Positions 26,203 through 33,819 of a stretch of DNA of 59,799 nt are shown piece after piece (position 1 is the stretch's first letter; the number at the start of each line of letters is the position of its first letter). The stretch covers positions 1 through 59,799 of the forward strand of contig DVJD01000105.1 in the NCBI GenBank assembly GCA_018710785.1, in the 5' to 3' direction. The notes beneath the pieces are model-generated. The model was not told where the DNA came from and did no database searches. It saw nothing but the letters and a program-made list of their open reading frames with translations. This stretch comes from Candidatus Fimimorpha excrementavium (GTDB lineage: Bacteria; Bacillota; Clostridia; Lachnospirales; Lachnospiraceae). The position numbers were made by a program, and so were the translations under genes.

Positions 26203-26994
26203 TTATCGTATTTTTAAGTTGCTGCTTATAACTTTTGCCGATGGACAATATGCACGAACCACTTGTTCTAATAATATCTTATTTCCTTCTCCCATTTTGG
26301 GACCACTCATTATTTCCATCTCTTCAAATGCTTCGTCCTCTATACACAAATCTATGTACCTAAATGGAAGATTAATCCCACTATGTATTTTATCAATACA
26401 TTCTCTTATCTTTTCAGGATCCCCTAAATCATTAATACTAACAGGCATACACACAATTTTATATCGCCATTCACTTTGAAATTCCCATTCTTTTCTTTTA
26501 TACTTTCCAATTAATCCCGTTTCCATTTCAAGCCTATTTCCATAATCAGTTGCCAGCATAGGGTATAGTTGTCTAGGGTCATCACTGTATAAAACACGAA
26601 TCAAAAATAAATCCATAAATAAAGGCATTACATAAAAATTTTTTTGATTCATTGCAAAATCTTGCGGTAAGTAAAACGGAGTATTAAAATCTATGTATTT
26701 ATTTTCCATTTTCTTCCATTTGTATTTCTTGAACGGAATCGTTCTTAATCTAATTCGCACTCCCTTCATCCCGCCAGCATACATTGACCAAAACGGTATG
26801 CTTTCCTTCTCTTCTGAAGTCCATGAACTAATAAATGTATATTTAGCCATTGATGAAAAATTTGCGAACTTTTCTTCATCCATATCATCAACATTATTTA
26901 ACGGATTGAGACGAATCGTTCTATTTTTTAGAATCAATGCTAAATTTTCCAAGTTAGTGTAATGATATAAATATTTAGGAACTCCCACTTCCAT
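26203..26994 (-). CDS. DUF2971 protein, autonomous AT-rich cargo gene
   Basis: A 263-aa protein of unknown function with a DUF2971 N-terminus: YLYHYTNLENLALILKNRTI (about residues 8-27) and RLNPLNNVDDMDEE. EWEFQSEWRYKI is the second typical stretch. The gene is clearly more AT-rich than its neighbours, has its own promoter upstream and its own terminator downstream, and lies between the late regulator and terS. This is the classic layout of a moron, a lysogenic-conversion gene expressed from the prophage. A role in defence or toxin biology is possible but not shown. Confidence 0.75.
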   Translation of the reverse strand: MEVGVPKYLYHYTNLENLALILKNRTIRLNPLNNVDDMDEEKFANFSSMAKYTFISSWTSEEKESIPFWSMYAGGMKGVRIRLRTIPFKKYKWKKMENKYIDFNTPFYLPQDFAMNQKNFYVMPLFMDLFLIRVLYSDDPRQLYPMLATDYGNRLEMETGLIGKYKRKEWEFQSEWRYKIVCMPVSINDLGDPEKIRECIDKIHSGINLPFRYIDLCIEDEAFEEMEIMSGPKMGEGNKILLEQVVRAYCPSAKVISSNLKIR

Positions 26995-27026
26995 TTTAAC
27001 ATATCCCCCTACATGTATTTTTCTGT

Positions 27027-27055
27027 ATTATACACCAAACCGCCCCATATTTCTA
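27027..27055 (-). promoter_or_regulatory. Promoter of the DUF2971 cargo gene
   Basis: The minus strand has -10 TATAAT (27032-27027), 17 bp spacer and -35 TAGAAA (27055-27050). It is followed by AGGGGGA nine nt before the ATG at 26994. The -35 falls in the loop of a hairpin (27039-27064). Confidence 0.6.
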
Positions 27056-27064
27056 CAGGGCGGT
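27039..27064 (-). terminator. Hairpin closing the early operon, weak terminator
   Basis: ACCGCCC pairs with GGGCGGT around a 12-nt loop. Only three Ts follow on the minus strand and eight As follow on the plus strand, so terminator strength is doubtful. It would separate the DUF1492 gene from the cargo promoter. Confidence 0.4.
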
Positions 27065-27159
27065 CTAAAAAAAATACATTATAGAGGTTTAGGAAGATAC
27101 ATTTGGTCGAAAAGCATTTCTCTCATCCGCTTTCCGATGATACCATAATACCACGGATA

Positions 27160-27594
27160 TTACTGAACTTCTATGAAGTCTTTTGGTAATTCAAAATTTT
27201 TTAGAGCTTTCCCATGAATCTCATGTATCCATCTCTCAGAGTATTTCATTTTCTCAGCAATCTCCCACCATTCAAGTCCTTTTATGTACCGATAAAATAA
27301 AACATCTTTTTCATTTTCATGTTTCAGATATCCAATACATAACACAATTTCTTGATAGCTTTTGATACGGTTGTAGCGTTCATTGATAAGTTGATGTTCC
27401 ATTTCCTCTATTTTCGCAGCATATCCAGACAAATCCCCTTGCCCACTTCCATGTGGCATTCCGTCATTATTCATGGATGGATTCATTTTCATGGATCGCA
27501 GTTCTTCAATCTCTGCCTCTATTCTTGCTACTCTGCGCGCATGTTTCCGGTATCCTCTTAGATACTCCTTTTTCTGCTCATTTTCTCTGTCCAT
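27160..27594 (-). CDS. DUF1492 / ArpU-like late transcription regulator
   Basis: A 144-aa protein with a coiled N-terminal half (EYLRGYRKHARRVARIEAEI) and a sigma-70 region-4-like helix-turn-helix at the C-terminus: VLFYRYIKGLEWWEIAEKM, YSERWIHEIHGKALKNF. DUF1492/ArpU-type proteins at the end of the early operon activate late (packaging and structural) genes, and that is the expected role here. The start MDRENEQKK is preferred over one three codons earlier because of GGGGTG spacing. Confidence 0.8.
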   Translation of the reverse strand: MDRENEQKKEYLRGYRKHARRVARIEAEIEELRSMKMNPSMNNDGMPHGSGQGDLSGYAAKIEEMEHQLINERYNRIKSYQEIVLCIGYLKHENEKDVLFYRYIKGLEWWEIAEKMKYSERWIHEIHGKALKNFELPKDFIEVQ

Positions 27595-27844
27595 CAGTAT
27601 CACCCCACTTTTTAGTATTGTGAAAATATTTTCTCATTTTTTTACAGGCCTCTAATAAACATCTATCCAGATTTACTTCCTGAACCCATACTATTTCTTC
27701 TTCATCTTCCATCATTTTTATATTTACACACCATTTCGTTTCAAAAGAATAATAGATATTCATTCTTAAATCACAAATTTGTCTTTGCTTTTCAAAAAGC
27801 TCAAAGAAATCTAATACTTGCTGCTCCAGCTGCTCCCTTGTCAT
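27578..27844 (-). CDS. Small early-region protein
   Basis: An 88-aa acidic protein (MTREQLEQQVLDFFELFEKQ) with a helical N-terminus and a beta part with SFETKWCVNI and EEEIVWVQEVNLD. The ATG at 27844 overlaps the upstream stop (ATGA), which decides the start; an ATG seven codons earlier is possible. No family recognised. It lies directly before the late regulator. Confidence 0.55.
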   Translation of the reverse strand: MTREQLEQQVLDFFELFEKQRQICDLRMNIYYSFETKWCVNIKMMEDEEEIVWVQEVNLDRCLLEACKKMRKYFHNTKKWGDTDGQRK

Positions 27845-28026
27845 TTCCACCGGTCTCCCCTCCATTCTTTTCCTGTATGCTTATCCCGCACTGCCACGAT
27901 CTCCAATCCATGCAAGCTGGCCACTTTATTCATGGCATCCATAACTTCCCGGATCCTTCGCGGCACCTTGCTGGCATTATGCACCGCCTTTTCCGCTGTA
28001 GGATCCCGGTATCCCTCTTTATTCAT
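27841..28026 (-). CDS. Small early-region protein
   Basis: A 61-aa basic protein (MNKEGYRDPTAEKAVHNASK, ending HTGKEWRGDRWK) with a central helix containing RRIREVMDAMNKVASLHG. GGGAGGAAGG is directly upstream of this ATG. It overlaps the following gene by 4 bp. Proteins of this form are common in clostridial prophages, with no function known to me. Confidence 0.6.
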   Translation of the reverse strand: MNKEGYRDPTAEKAVHNASKVPRRIREVMDAMNKVASLHGLEIVAVRDKHTGKEWRGDRWK

Positions 28027-28303
28027 GCCTTCCTCCCATCTTTTCATAGGCTGCTTTCACAAGCGGGTTCTCCATGAAATCATCCTGCGTTACTTCTTCA
28101 ATCAGCCAATCAAGATACTGCGCTGCCTTCTGAAGGTCTTCCAGCGGCTTGCCCTTATGCTGATACCGCCATATGTATTTCATGACCTGACCCTTCAGAT
28201 ACCCGCGATATTCAGGCCTTGTCATGGATTCTTTGATGGCTTCGATACACTCAATCTTTCCGGTCGTGTAGTGGCTTGGATGCTTTACGCTGTCATGATT
28301 CAT
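28019..28303 (-). CDS. DUF3310 protein
   Basis: A 94-aa protein with the DUF3310 pattern: VKHPSHYTTGKIECIEAIK at the start, then LKGQVMKYIWRYQHKGKPLE and a final AAQYLDWLIEEV helix. DUF3310 proteins are frequent in phage nucleotide and replication modules; the biochemical role is not known. It overlaps the genes on both sides by about 10 bp, so it is part of a tightly packed operon. Confidence 0.75.
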   Translation of the reverse strand: MNHDSVKHPSHYTTGKIECIEAIKESMTRPEYRGYLKGQVMKYIWRYQHKGKPLEDLQKAAQYLDWLIEEVTQDDFMENPLVKAAYEKMGGRHE

Positions 28304-28484
28304 ACTCGTTACTCCCTTCTATTCTTCGTTTATAAAATCCTTTCGGTGCCTTTTCACCGATTTCAGTTTCTTCCGTGAAAAACCGGTAGCCACACTCTTT
28401 GCATCTTCTCTTTCGATACACGCAATCCGGCTCTGATACATTGCATTCTACTCTAGTTTTTCCTCCGCATACTGGGCATGTCAT
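28293..28484 (-). CDS. NrdR-like zinc-ribbon protein
   Basis: A 63-aa protein that consists almost entirely of a zinc ribbon: CPVCGGKTRVECNV, then RRRCKECGYRFFTEET? in the order CxxC...CxxC (Cys3, Cys6, Cys28, Cys31). This resembles the N-terminal DNA-binding ribbon of NrdR, the ribonucleotide reductase repressor, but the ATP-cone domain of NrdR is absent. It may bind DNA as a small phage regulator. The ATG is four nt after the stop of the previous small gene, with GGGAG upstream. Confidence 0.65.
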   Translation of the reverse strand: MTCPVCGGKTRVECNVSEPDCVYRKRRCKECGYRFFTEETEIGEKAPKGFYKRRIEGSNEYES

Positions 28485-28488
28485 GCTA

Positions 28489-28626
28489 TCACTCCCTTCT
28501 CATGAATCGTTCCATCAGCAGTTTTCTCCAATCCTGGTATACCTCTTCAGGATCCAGCATCTGATCTGGTATACACTCTTTAAAATCAAAGATATCCATT
28601 TGTCCCTTTATTTCTTCTTGCTCCAT
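28489..28626 (-). CDS. 45-aa early protein
   Basis: A short gene: MEQEEIKGQMDIFDFKECIP at the start, ending WRKLLMERFMRRE. It has a clear AAGGAG site six nt upstream, overlaps the previous gene by 19 bp and ends four nt before the zinc-ribbon gene, so the operon geometry supports it. Helical, with an acidic first half and a basic end. Function unknown. Confidence 0.6.
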   Translation of the reverse strand: MEQEEIKGQMDIFDFKECIPDQMLDPEEVYQDWRKLLMERFMRRE

Positions 28627-28853
28627 TCTTTCTCCTTCTGTTCCTCTGTATGGATCCGATCTATTTCATTGGTTACTGCCAAAAGCAACGCCATGCAAAG
28701 TGGATTTTCTTTGTATGTTTCCAGCACCTTCTGGCAGTCTTCCATGAAGGCATCCCAAAATTCTTCTGTATCGTTTGGGCTGTAGTATTTTTGCCATATC
28801 CTCCACACATCCGTGTACATTTGGTAATACCAGTTTCTTTTTTTCGGATCCAT
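28608..28853 (-). CDS. Small helical early protein
   Basis: An 81-aa charged protein (MDPKKRNWYYQMYTDVWRIW) ending in a Lys-rich tail EWSKKK. GGAG lies seven nt before this ATG; an in-frame upstream extension would run into the RusA gene. Family not recognised. It contains EEFWDAFMEDCQKVLETYK and is probably an all-helical regulator or replication accessory. Confidence 0.55.
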   Translation of the reverse strand: MDPKKRNWYYQMYTDVWRIWQKYYSPNDTEEFWDAFMEDCQKVLETYKENPLCMALLLAVTNEIDRIHTEEQKEKEWSKKK

Positions 28854-28857
28854 ATCA

Positions 28858-29253
28858 TCACTCCAGTTCTTCAATCCGAATGTAAATTCCAGGTATCTCG
28901 GCCCAAAACTTTTCTGTGATTTCCCTCGCAACCTGCGCATCGTCTTTCCAGAAATTGACATCTGTCATACAGTCCTTCAAAAGTTTCTGCAGATTGTCTG
29001 TATCTGGTTTCGTGATACGATATTCCCCATCTTTGTGCCGCCCTCTTGGAAAGCACCATTTGGTCACCAGTTCAACCGGGCCTGTATAAGGCATCCCCAA
29101 CTGAGGCCGATATCTGGCCAAGAAAGAAGTCAGTTTCGCTCGGGCATTTTTCAGTTCTGCCGGTTCATAGAATACCGGCTTGCCATTTACCACACGGACT
29201 TGTTTTTCCTGGTGTGTTACAGTCGGTGGAACCATTGCCATAAAAAAATCCAT
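28858..29253 (-). CDS. rusA: RusA-family Holliday junction resolvase
   Basis: A 131-aa crossover-junction endonuclease. It has the RusA signature with catalytic aspartates in KPDTDNLQKLLKDCM and NFWKDDAQVAREIT. The N-terminal MAMVPPTVTHQEKQVRV is typical of the Gram-positive phage version. It would resolve branched replication or recombination intermediates before packaging. It lies after the replication initiator and close to the candidate origin. Confidence 0.88.
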   Translation of the reverse strand: MDFFMAMVPPTVTHQEKQVRVVNGKPVFYEPAELKNARAKLTSFLARYRPQLGMPYTGPVELVTKWCFPRGRHKDGEYRITKPDTDNLQKLLKDCMTDVNFWKDDAQVAREITEKFWAEIPGIYIRIEELE

Positions 29254-29534
29254 TTACTTCACCTCTTTAAATTGTTAAATTTTCTTTTTTTGTTTCGTTC
29301 TGCCTTGTCATCGGGGAAGGGGAAGGGAACGGGCGGGCTGTGCTTTAAGCCCGTCCATTCCTACCCCCGTGACCACGCGTATGCGGGGAAAAATTTATAT
29401 ATTTATATATAGTGTCTTCCCCGCAACACGGGAAAGTCTGTTTTTCAGTCTTCCCCGCAATTTTATTGTTTTACGGGGAAGACTGTTTTTAAGTGTTCCC
29501 CGCAATGATACACTTTGTTGCGGAAGTCTTGTTT
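29254..29534. other. Non-coding repeat-rich gap, candidate replication origin
   Basis: No gene is visible in this gap between RusA and the primase-helicase. The left part is GC-rich (29320-29385). It is followed by an AT-rich stretch (AAATTTATATATTTATATAT, 29391-29410) that could melt easily, then by a cluster of short repeats listed separately. AT-rich block plus iterons beside a replication gene is the usual look of a phage origin. Confidence 0.5.
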
Positions 29535-29549
29535 TCAGTCTTCCCCGCC
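29381..29549. repeat. Iteron-like repeats of GTCTTCCCCGCAA
   Basis: Copies of the 13-mer or close variants lie at 29414-29426, 29448-29460 and 29493-29505 (GTGTTCCCCGCAA), and 29538-29549 is cut short by the primase coding end. Inverted copies lie at 29471-29484 and, shorter, at 29383-29390. The pair at 29447 and 29485 forms a long hairpin. Direct and inverted iterons of this kind would bind the replication initiator. Confidence 0.6.
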
Positions 29550-31757
29550 ATCCTTCTTTTTCACGATTCCCTCCTCAATTAAGTACCCACCATGTTCTTT
29601 TATCCGGTCGCGGGCGGTCCGTTCGGAGATTCCCATATATTCGGCCACATCCTTTACAGAAGGATCATCCCCAAAATTACTACTTTCCATGGCTTCCTCC
29701 AATGCCTTTTTGCGATCTTCTTTTCTGTTTTTGGCATTCTTTTTATTCTTCTCTGCCCCCTTTTGCCATGGGGCTTTCTCCACTTCCGGCTGGATATCGT
29801 TCAAGACTCCCACCGAGTCAACGACATGGGTTGGATACTGGAACCACACATTGACTGGTTCAAATTTAGGGAATTCCCGCAGCGTTCCTTCTATTCTCCA
29901 TGCTGTTTTTCCTTTTGCTGCCTTCACTGCTTCTTCCACCTGGCTTTCCAACATCCGCATCTGCCACTTATCCAAATGTTCTTTGCAATACTCCATCATC
30001 CGAACTTGACTGCATAAATCATCCTGTGACAAATCCGCTTCCCACTTGAAATGGGCATCCAGGTATTGTTTGCAGGCTTGGCAGACGGCCTTGTTCTCTT
30101 CCTGTTTTAAAATATCTGCATTCAATTCCAGTTCGATCAAGTCCAGCAGCGCATCCGGATCGCGGGCAAATACGCCGGATCCAGAGGCACGGTCCATGGA
30201 CCGTTTTCCTCCTTGGCTTCCCTTGGAATGGTGATGGCAGTAGATCACTGCCGTGTTCAATTCCGTACAAATCTTATCAAATTGGTTGCAAAAGGCTGCC
30301 ATCTGATCCGCGCTGTTTTCATCGCCCGTTATGACTTTATAAATCGGGTCGATGATAATCGCTATGTAGTCTTTTTTGGCTGCCCTGCGGATCAGTTTGG
30401 GTGCCAGTTTATCCATGGGAACGGATTTTCCTCTTAAGTTCCAAATGTCTATATTCCTCAAATTTCTGGGTGAAATTCCCATGGCCTGGTAAACGTCTTT
30501 GAATCGGTGTAGGCAGCTGGCCCGATCCAACTCCAAATTGACATACAGGACTTTCCCCTGGGCGCAGCACCAGTTCAGCCATTTCTTTCCCTCCGCAATG
30601 GCGATGCATAATTCGATCTGGAGGAACGATTTTCCGGCTTTTGACGGACCAGAGATCAGCATCTTATGCCCTTTTCGCAGTATCCCGTCAATTAAGCATG
30701 GAGCCAGATCCGGCATATGATCCCATACGCCGTCCAGACTTTCCGGATCCGGAAGATCATCATTGACGGATTCAATCCATTCCTGCCATTCTTTCCAGCT
30801 TTCTTTTCCCAGATTGGTATCAATGATGAATTGCTTTTTCCCATTCCGCTCAACTCCCGGCAGACGGGAAAGACGGGAAGGGTTCCGGTTCTGCCGATCC
30901 AGCCGAAGACCATTTTTCTGGCATACTTCATAGAGATAATCCACCCGTTTCCGGTATTCCTCATAACTTCCCGCATCCACCTTTACAATCGCATGGACGC
31001 TTTTGCCGCCACTGTATACCAGGCAGGCAACCGGAAGCTCCAATTCACGAATGATGGCATTCTGCTGTTCCAGCTCCATGTTGTCCGATTCCACCAAGGC
31101 ATAGCGAAATTCCGTTACATTCTCATTTTTTACGCCCTTTCCGTCCAATGGGTTAAAACGAATCCATGCGCCAGCTTTGGGATTATAATCTCCCAAAACT
31201 GCGCCGATATCCCCTTTGCATTTATGCAGCTCTTCAATAAGCTGTCCGGCGGTCCGATCCCAGTTTCCTTTGCTGGGAAGAAAACGCCCATCCTCATTTT
31301 CCCAGGATTGTGTGACATAGCCTACGTTTTCGGATGCTTCAAACAGCGTTTCCAGGTAACGGATCACCTGTTCCGCCGGATCCCAGTTTGCCGGTTCCTG
31401 GATTTCTCTTCCTTCCAGCCAGTTCTTGTCCACAATAATCCGATCATCCCGGTCTTCGCTGATTTCATCATTCCAGTCCAGCTCATGCCCATATGAGGAA
31501 GGAATCCATCCTTTTTCTTTTGCCATCTGGACAATCGTTCCTCCAGTCACCGGTGATGTGTTTCCAGAGAATGTATTCCATTTCTTTTGGCATTCGCCCG
31601 GATGGTATCTTCCACTATCCCGTCTGCTCCACACATCCCATTCTGCCAGGGAATATCCTTCTTCTTTCAATGCCATTCCGACATTGATCCATTCCTGGTA
31701 ATCACATGCGGCCGGATCCAGGTGCTCCAGCACTTCTATCAGGTTGTATCCTTCCAT
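29535..31757 (-). CDS. Replication primase-helicase (RepA-like AAA ATPase with PriCT-2 domain)
   Basis: A 740-aa protein, large for the family because it joins several parts. Residues 1-90 resemble PriCT-2 (CDYQEWINVGMALKEEGYSL). Residues about 150-320 are AEP primase-like (FRYALVESDNME, YSGGKSVHAIVKVDAG, RNPSRLSRLPGV). Residues 355-560 are a RecA/RepA-type ATPase with Walker A SGPSKAGKS (369-377), Walker B IAIIIDP and CHHHSKGSQGGKRSMDRASG. The end carries a helix-turn-helix (VAEYMGISERTARDRIKEHG). It probably unwinds and primes at the repeats at its 3' end. Confidence 0.85.
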   Translation of the reverse strand: MEGYNLIEVLEHLDPAACDYQEWINVGMALKEEGYSLAEWDVWSRRDSGRYHPGECQKKWNTFSGNTSPVTGGTIVQMAKEKGWIPSSYGHELDWNDEISEDRDDRIIVDKNWLEGREIQEPANWDPAEQVIRYLETLFEASENVGYVTQSWENEDGRFLPSKGNWDRTAGQLIEELHKCKGDIGAVLGDYNPKAGAWIRFNPLDGKGVKNENVTEFRYALVESDNMELEQQNAIIRELELPVACLVYSGGKSVHAIVKVDAGSYEEYRKRVDYLYEVCQKNGLRLDRQNRNPSRLSRLPGVERNGKKQFIIDTNLGKESWKEWQEWIESVNDDLPDPESLDGVWDHMPDLAPCLIDGILRKGHKMLISGPSKAGKSFLQIELCIAIAEGKKWLNWCCAQGKVLYVNLELDRASCLHRFKDVYQAMGISPRNLRNIDIWNLRGKSVPMDKLAPKLIRRAAKKDYIAIIIDPIYKVITGDENSADQMAAFCNQFDKICTELNTAVIYCHHHSKGSQGGKRSMDRASGSGVFARDPDALLDLIELELNADILKQEENKAVCQACKQYLDAHFKWEADLSQDDLCSQVRMMEYCKEHLDKWQMRMLESQVEEAVKAAKGKTAWRIEGTLREFPKFEPVNVWFQYPTHVVDSVGVLNDIQPEVEKAPWQKGAEKNKKNAKNRKEDRKKALEEAMESSNFGDDPSVKDVAEYMGISERTARDRIKEHGGYLIEEGIVKKKDGGED

Positions 31758-31769
31758 AGTTGACTCCTT

Positions 31770-33353
31770 TTATTCCGGCCGATAGTCTCCAGGCACAATT
31801 CCTGCCGGGATCCGCCATCCTGCTGCTGCAATCCGGTCAATCAAATTTTTTGCTGCTTCAAATGGCCAGGTTCCCACGTGTTGGAATCCCCGCCCTTCCA
31901 GGAAACGGATCTGCTTTGGAGTTGTCAGGCCTTCCTTTTTCCGTTTGTCCAGCCGATCCAATAATTTGGCCGCCTTCCCCGCATTGTCGATGGCATCCGG
32001 AAGAATTCCCAATTTTTCCAGCGTATCCACCTGCTTTTTGGAAGGCGGCGCCATTTCCCACCCAAAAGAAGGGACATAACTGGATAAGTCCTCCGCCTGG
32101 ATGCTCATTTCAAACTGAAGGGGATCCACCAGCTTCCTCTTTCTCCGTCTCATCTCTGCCAGTTGTTTCGCCAAAGCTTCTTCTCTTTGGATCACCACAT
32201 CCTCACTGGCTTTCTTCTCTGCTTCTTCCAGATCCAATGCCAGTCCTGCGGATTCTTCCATATTTTTCGTCATCTGCCTGGCTACTTCTTCATTTTCACA
32301 GATAAGCGAAGCCGGTCTGCATAATTCATGGCGTTCTGTGTTCCACAAGAAATCCAATAACAGCAGATGATCCTTTCCCGGTGCCAAGCGGGTTCCGCGT
32401 CCCACCATCTGGCAGTATAGGCTTCGAACCTTTGTAGGGCGCAGGACGATCACACAGTTGACCGCTGGACAGTCCCATCCTTCCGTCAGAAGCATGGAAT
32501 TGCACAGAACATTGTACTTTCCCTCTTCAAATGCCTGCAGCACGCTGGCACGGTCCTCGCTGTTTCCATTGACTTCAGCTGCCCGGAATCCCTTGCTGTT
32601 TAATATTTCGCAAAACTTTTGACTGGTTTTTACCAAGGGGAGAAATACCACCGTCTTTTTATCCCGGCAATATTCCATCATTTCCTGTGCGATTCCCTCC
32701 AGATAAGGATCCAGGGCTGTCCCAAGATCCGGCGCTTTGAAGTCCCCGGCCTGTACACTGACGCCGGACACATCAATTTTCAAAGGAATGGTAAGGGCTT
32801 TGATGGGTACCAGATATCCTTCTTTGATCGCTTTGGGCAGCGTATATTCATAGGCCAGATTTTCAAAATAGGTCCCTAGGTTTCTCATATCTCCGCGGTC
32901 TGGGGTGGCCGTTACGCCCAATACTTTTGCCTTGGAAAAATGCTGAAGTACTGCCTGGTATCCATCGGAAATACAGTGGTGCGCCTCATCCACAATGATG
33001 GTGTCAAAATAATCATCCGAAAATTTTTCCAACCGTTTGGGACGCTGCAGACTTTGTACCGATCCCACCACAACCCGATACCAACTTCCAAGACAGGTTT
33101 CTTCTGCCTTTTCCGTTGCGCAGCGAAGCCCGGTCGCTGTCTGCAGTTTATCCGCCGCCTGTTCCAATAGTTCCCCACGGTGGGCGAGAATGAGGACCCG
33201 GTCCCCATTCCGCACCATATCCTCCGTGATTTTGGAAAATACAATGGTTTTTCCACATCCCGTCGGCAAGACCAGCAGCGTCCTCTGAATGCCTTTTTTC
33301 CAATCTGCCTCCACAGACTGCCTGGCTTCTTCCTGATACGGTCTCAGCTCCAT
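31770..33353 (-). CDS. DEAH-box superfamily 2 helicase
   Basis: A 527-aa ATP-dependent helicase. Motif I PTGCGKT (30-36), motif II DEAHH (122-126), motif III VTAT (147-150) and motif VI QMVGRGTR (315-322) are all present, so it should be active. The C-terminal 180 residues are basic and helical. The start overlaps the upstream stop (TAATG). Phage helicases of this type act in replication or recombination next to DUF669 and Sak4-like proteins, as here. Confidence 0.88.
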   Translation of the reverse strand: MELRPYQEEARQSVEADWKKGIQRTLLVLPTGCGKTIVFSKITEDMVRNGDRVLILAHRGELLEQAADKLQTATGLRCATEKAEETCLGSWYRVVVGSVQSLQRPKRLEKFSDDYFDTIIVDEAHHCISDGYQAVLQHFSKAKVLGVTATPDRGDMRNLGTYFENLAYEYTLPKAIKEGYLVPIKALTIPLKIDVSGVSVQAGDFKAPDLGTALDPYLEGIAQEMMEYCRDKKTVVFLPLVKTSQKFCEILNSKGFRAAEVNGNSEDRASVLQAFEEGKYNVLCNSMLLTEGWDCPAVNCVIVLRPTKVRSLYCQMVGRGTRLAPGKDHLLLLDFLWNTERHELCRPASLICENEEVARQMTKNMEESAGLALDLEEAEKKASEDVVIQREEALAKQLAEMRRRKRKLVDPLQFEMSIQAEDLSSYVPSFGWEMAPPSKKQVDTLEKLGILPDAIDNAGKAAKLLDRLDKRKKEGLTTPKQIRFLEGRGFQHVGTWPFEAAKNLIDRIAAAGWRIPAGIVPGDYRPE

Positions 33354-33802
33354 TAAAACGCCCCCTGTGTCCAGCTCTTCTGTTCTTTCTGGTAGAACTT
33401 TGCGATCTGGTTAATCTGCCTGTCCTCCCCATCTTTATTTTTATAATGGTGGATGATAACTTTGGCTTTTCCTTTGGCTCCCATAACCAGGTTCCAGTTC
33501 ATCTGGATCCGCTCCCCTTTTTTCTTTTGTCCAATGGATGAAAAAAAGGCGGACAGCATCCCTTCCGTAATGGTATGAAGAAATAGATTATGTGTGATGA
33601 CGGTGCTTCCCTTCTCCTTTCCATCAATTCGGATGGTCAAAATGGCTTTGTTGCATGGGGGCAGCTTTTCACTGCCCTCATGGCGCCCACGTTCAAACTT
33701 AATGACTTCAAAGTCATAATCACCTTCCGGAAGAAGGACATATTCCTCGCTGTCTTTTTCAATCTGGTCATCCCAGCTCAATTCTCTTCCCAACTGTTCC
33801 AT
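33353..33802 (-). CDS. DUF669 protein, probable ssDNA-binding partner
   Basis: A 149-aa protein of the DUF669 type: VLLPEGDYDFEVIKFERGRH, HNLFLHTITEGMLSAFFSSI and a basic WNLVMGAKGKAKVIIHHYK. DUF669 proteins regularly lie beside phage recombinases and are thought to bind single-stranded DNA, which is inference. The start MEQLGREL is chosen because AAGGAG lies nine nt upstream. It overlaps the helicase gene by one base. Confidence 0.75.
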   Translation of the reverse strand: MEQLGRELSWDDQIEKDSEEYVLLPEGDYDFEVIKFERGRHEGSEKLPPCNKAILTIRIDGKEKGSTVITHNLFLHTITEGMLSAFFSSIGQKKKGERIQMNWNLVMGAKGKAKVIIHHYKNKDGEDRQINQIAKFYQKEQKSWTQGAF

Positions 33803-33819
33803 AACTTCTTCTCTCCTTT

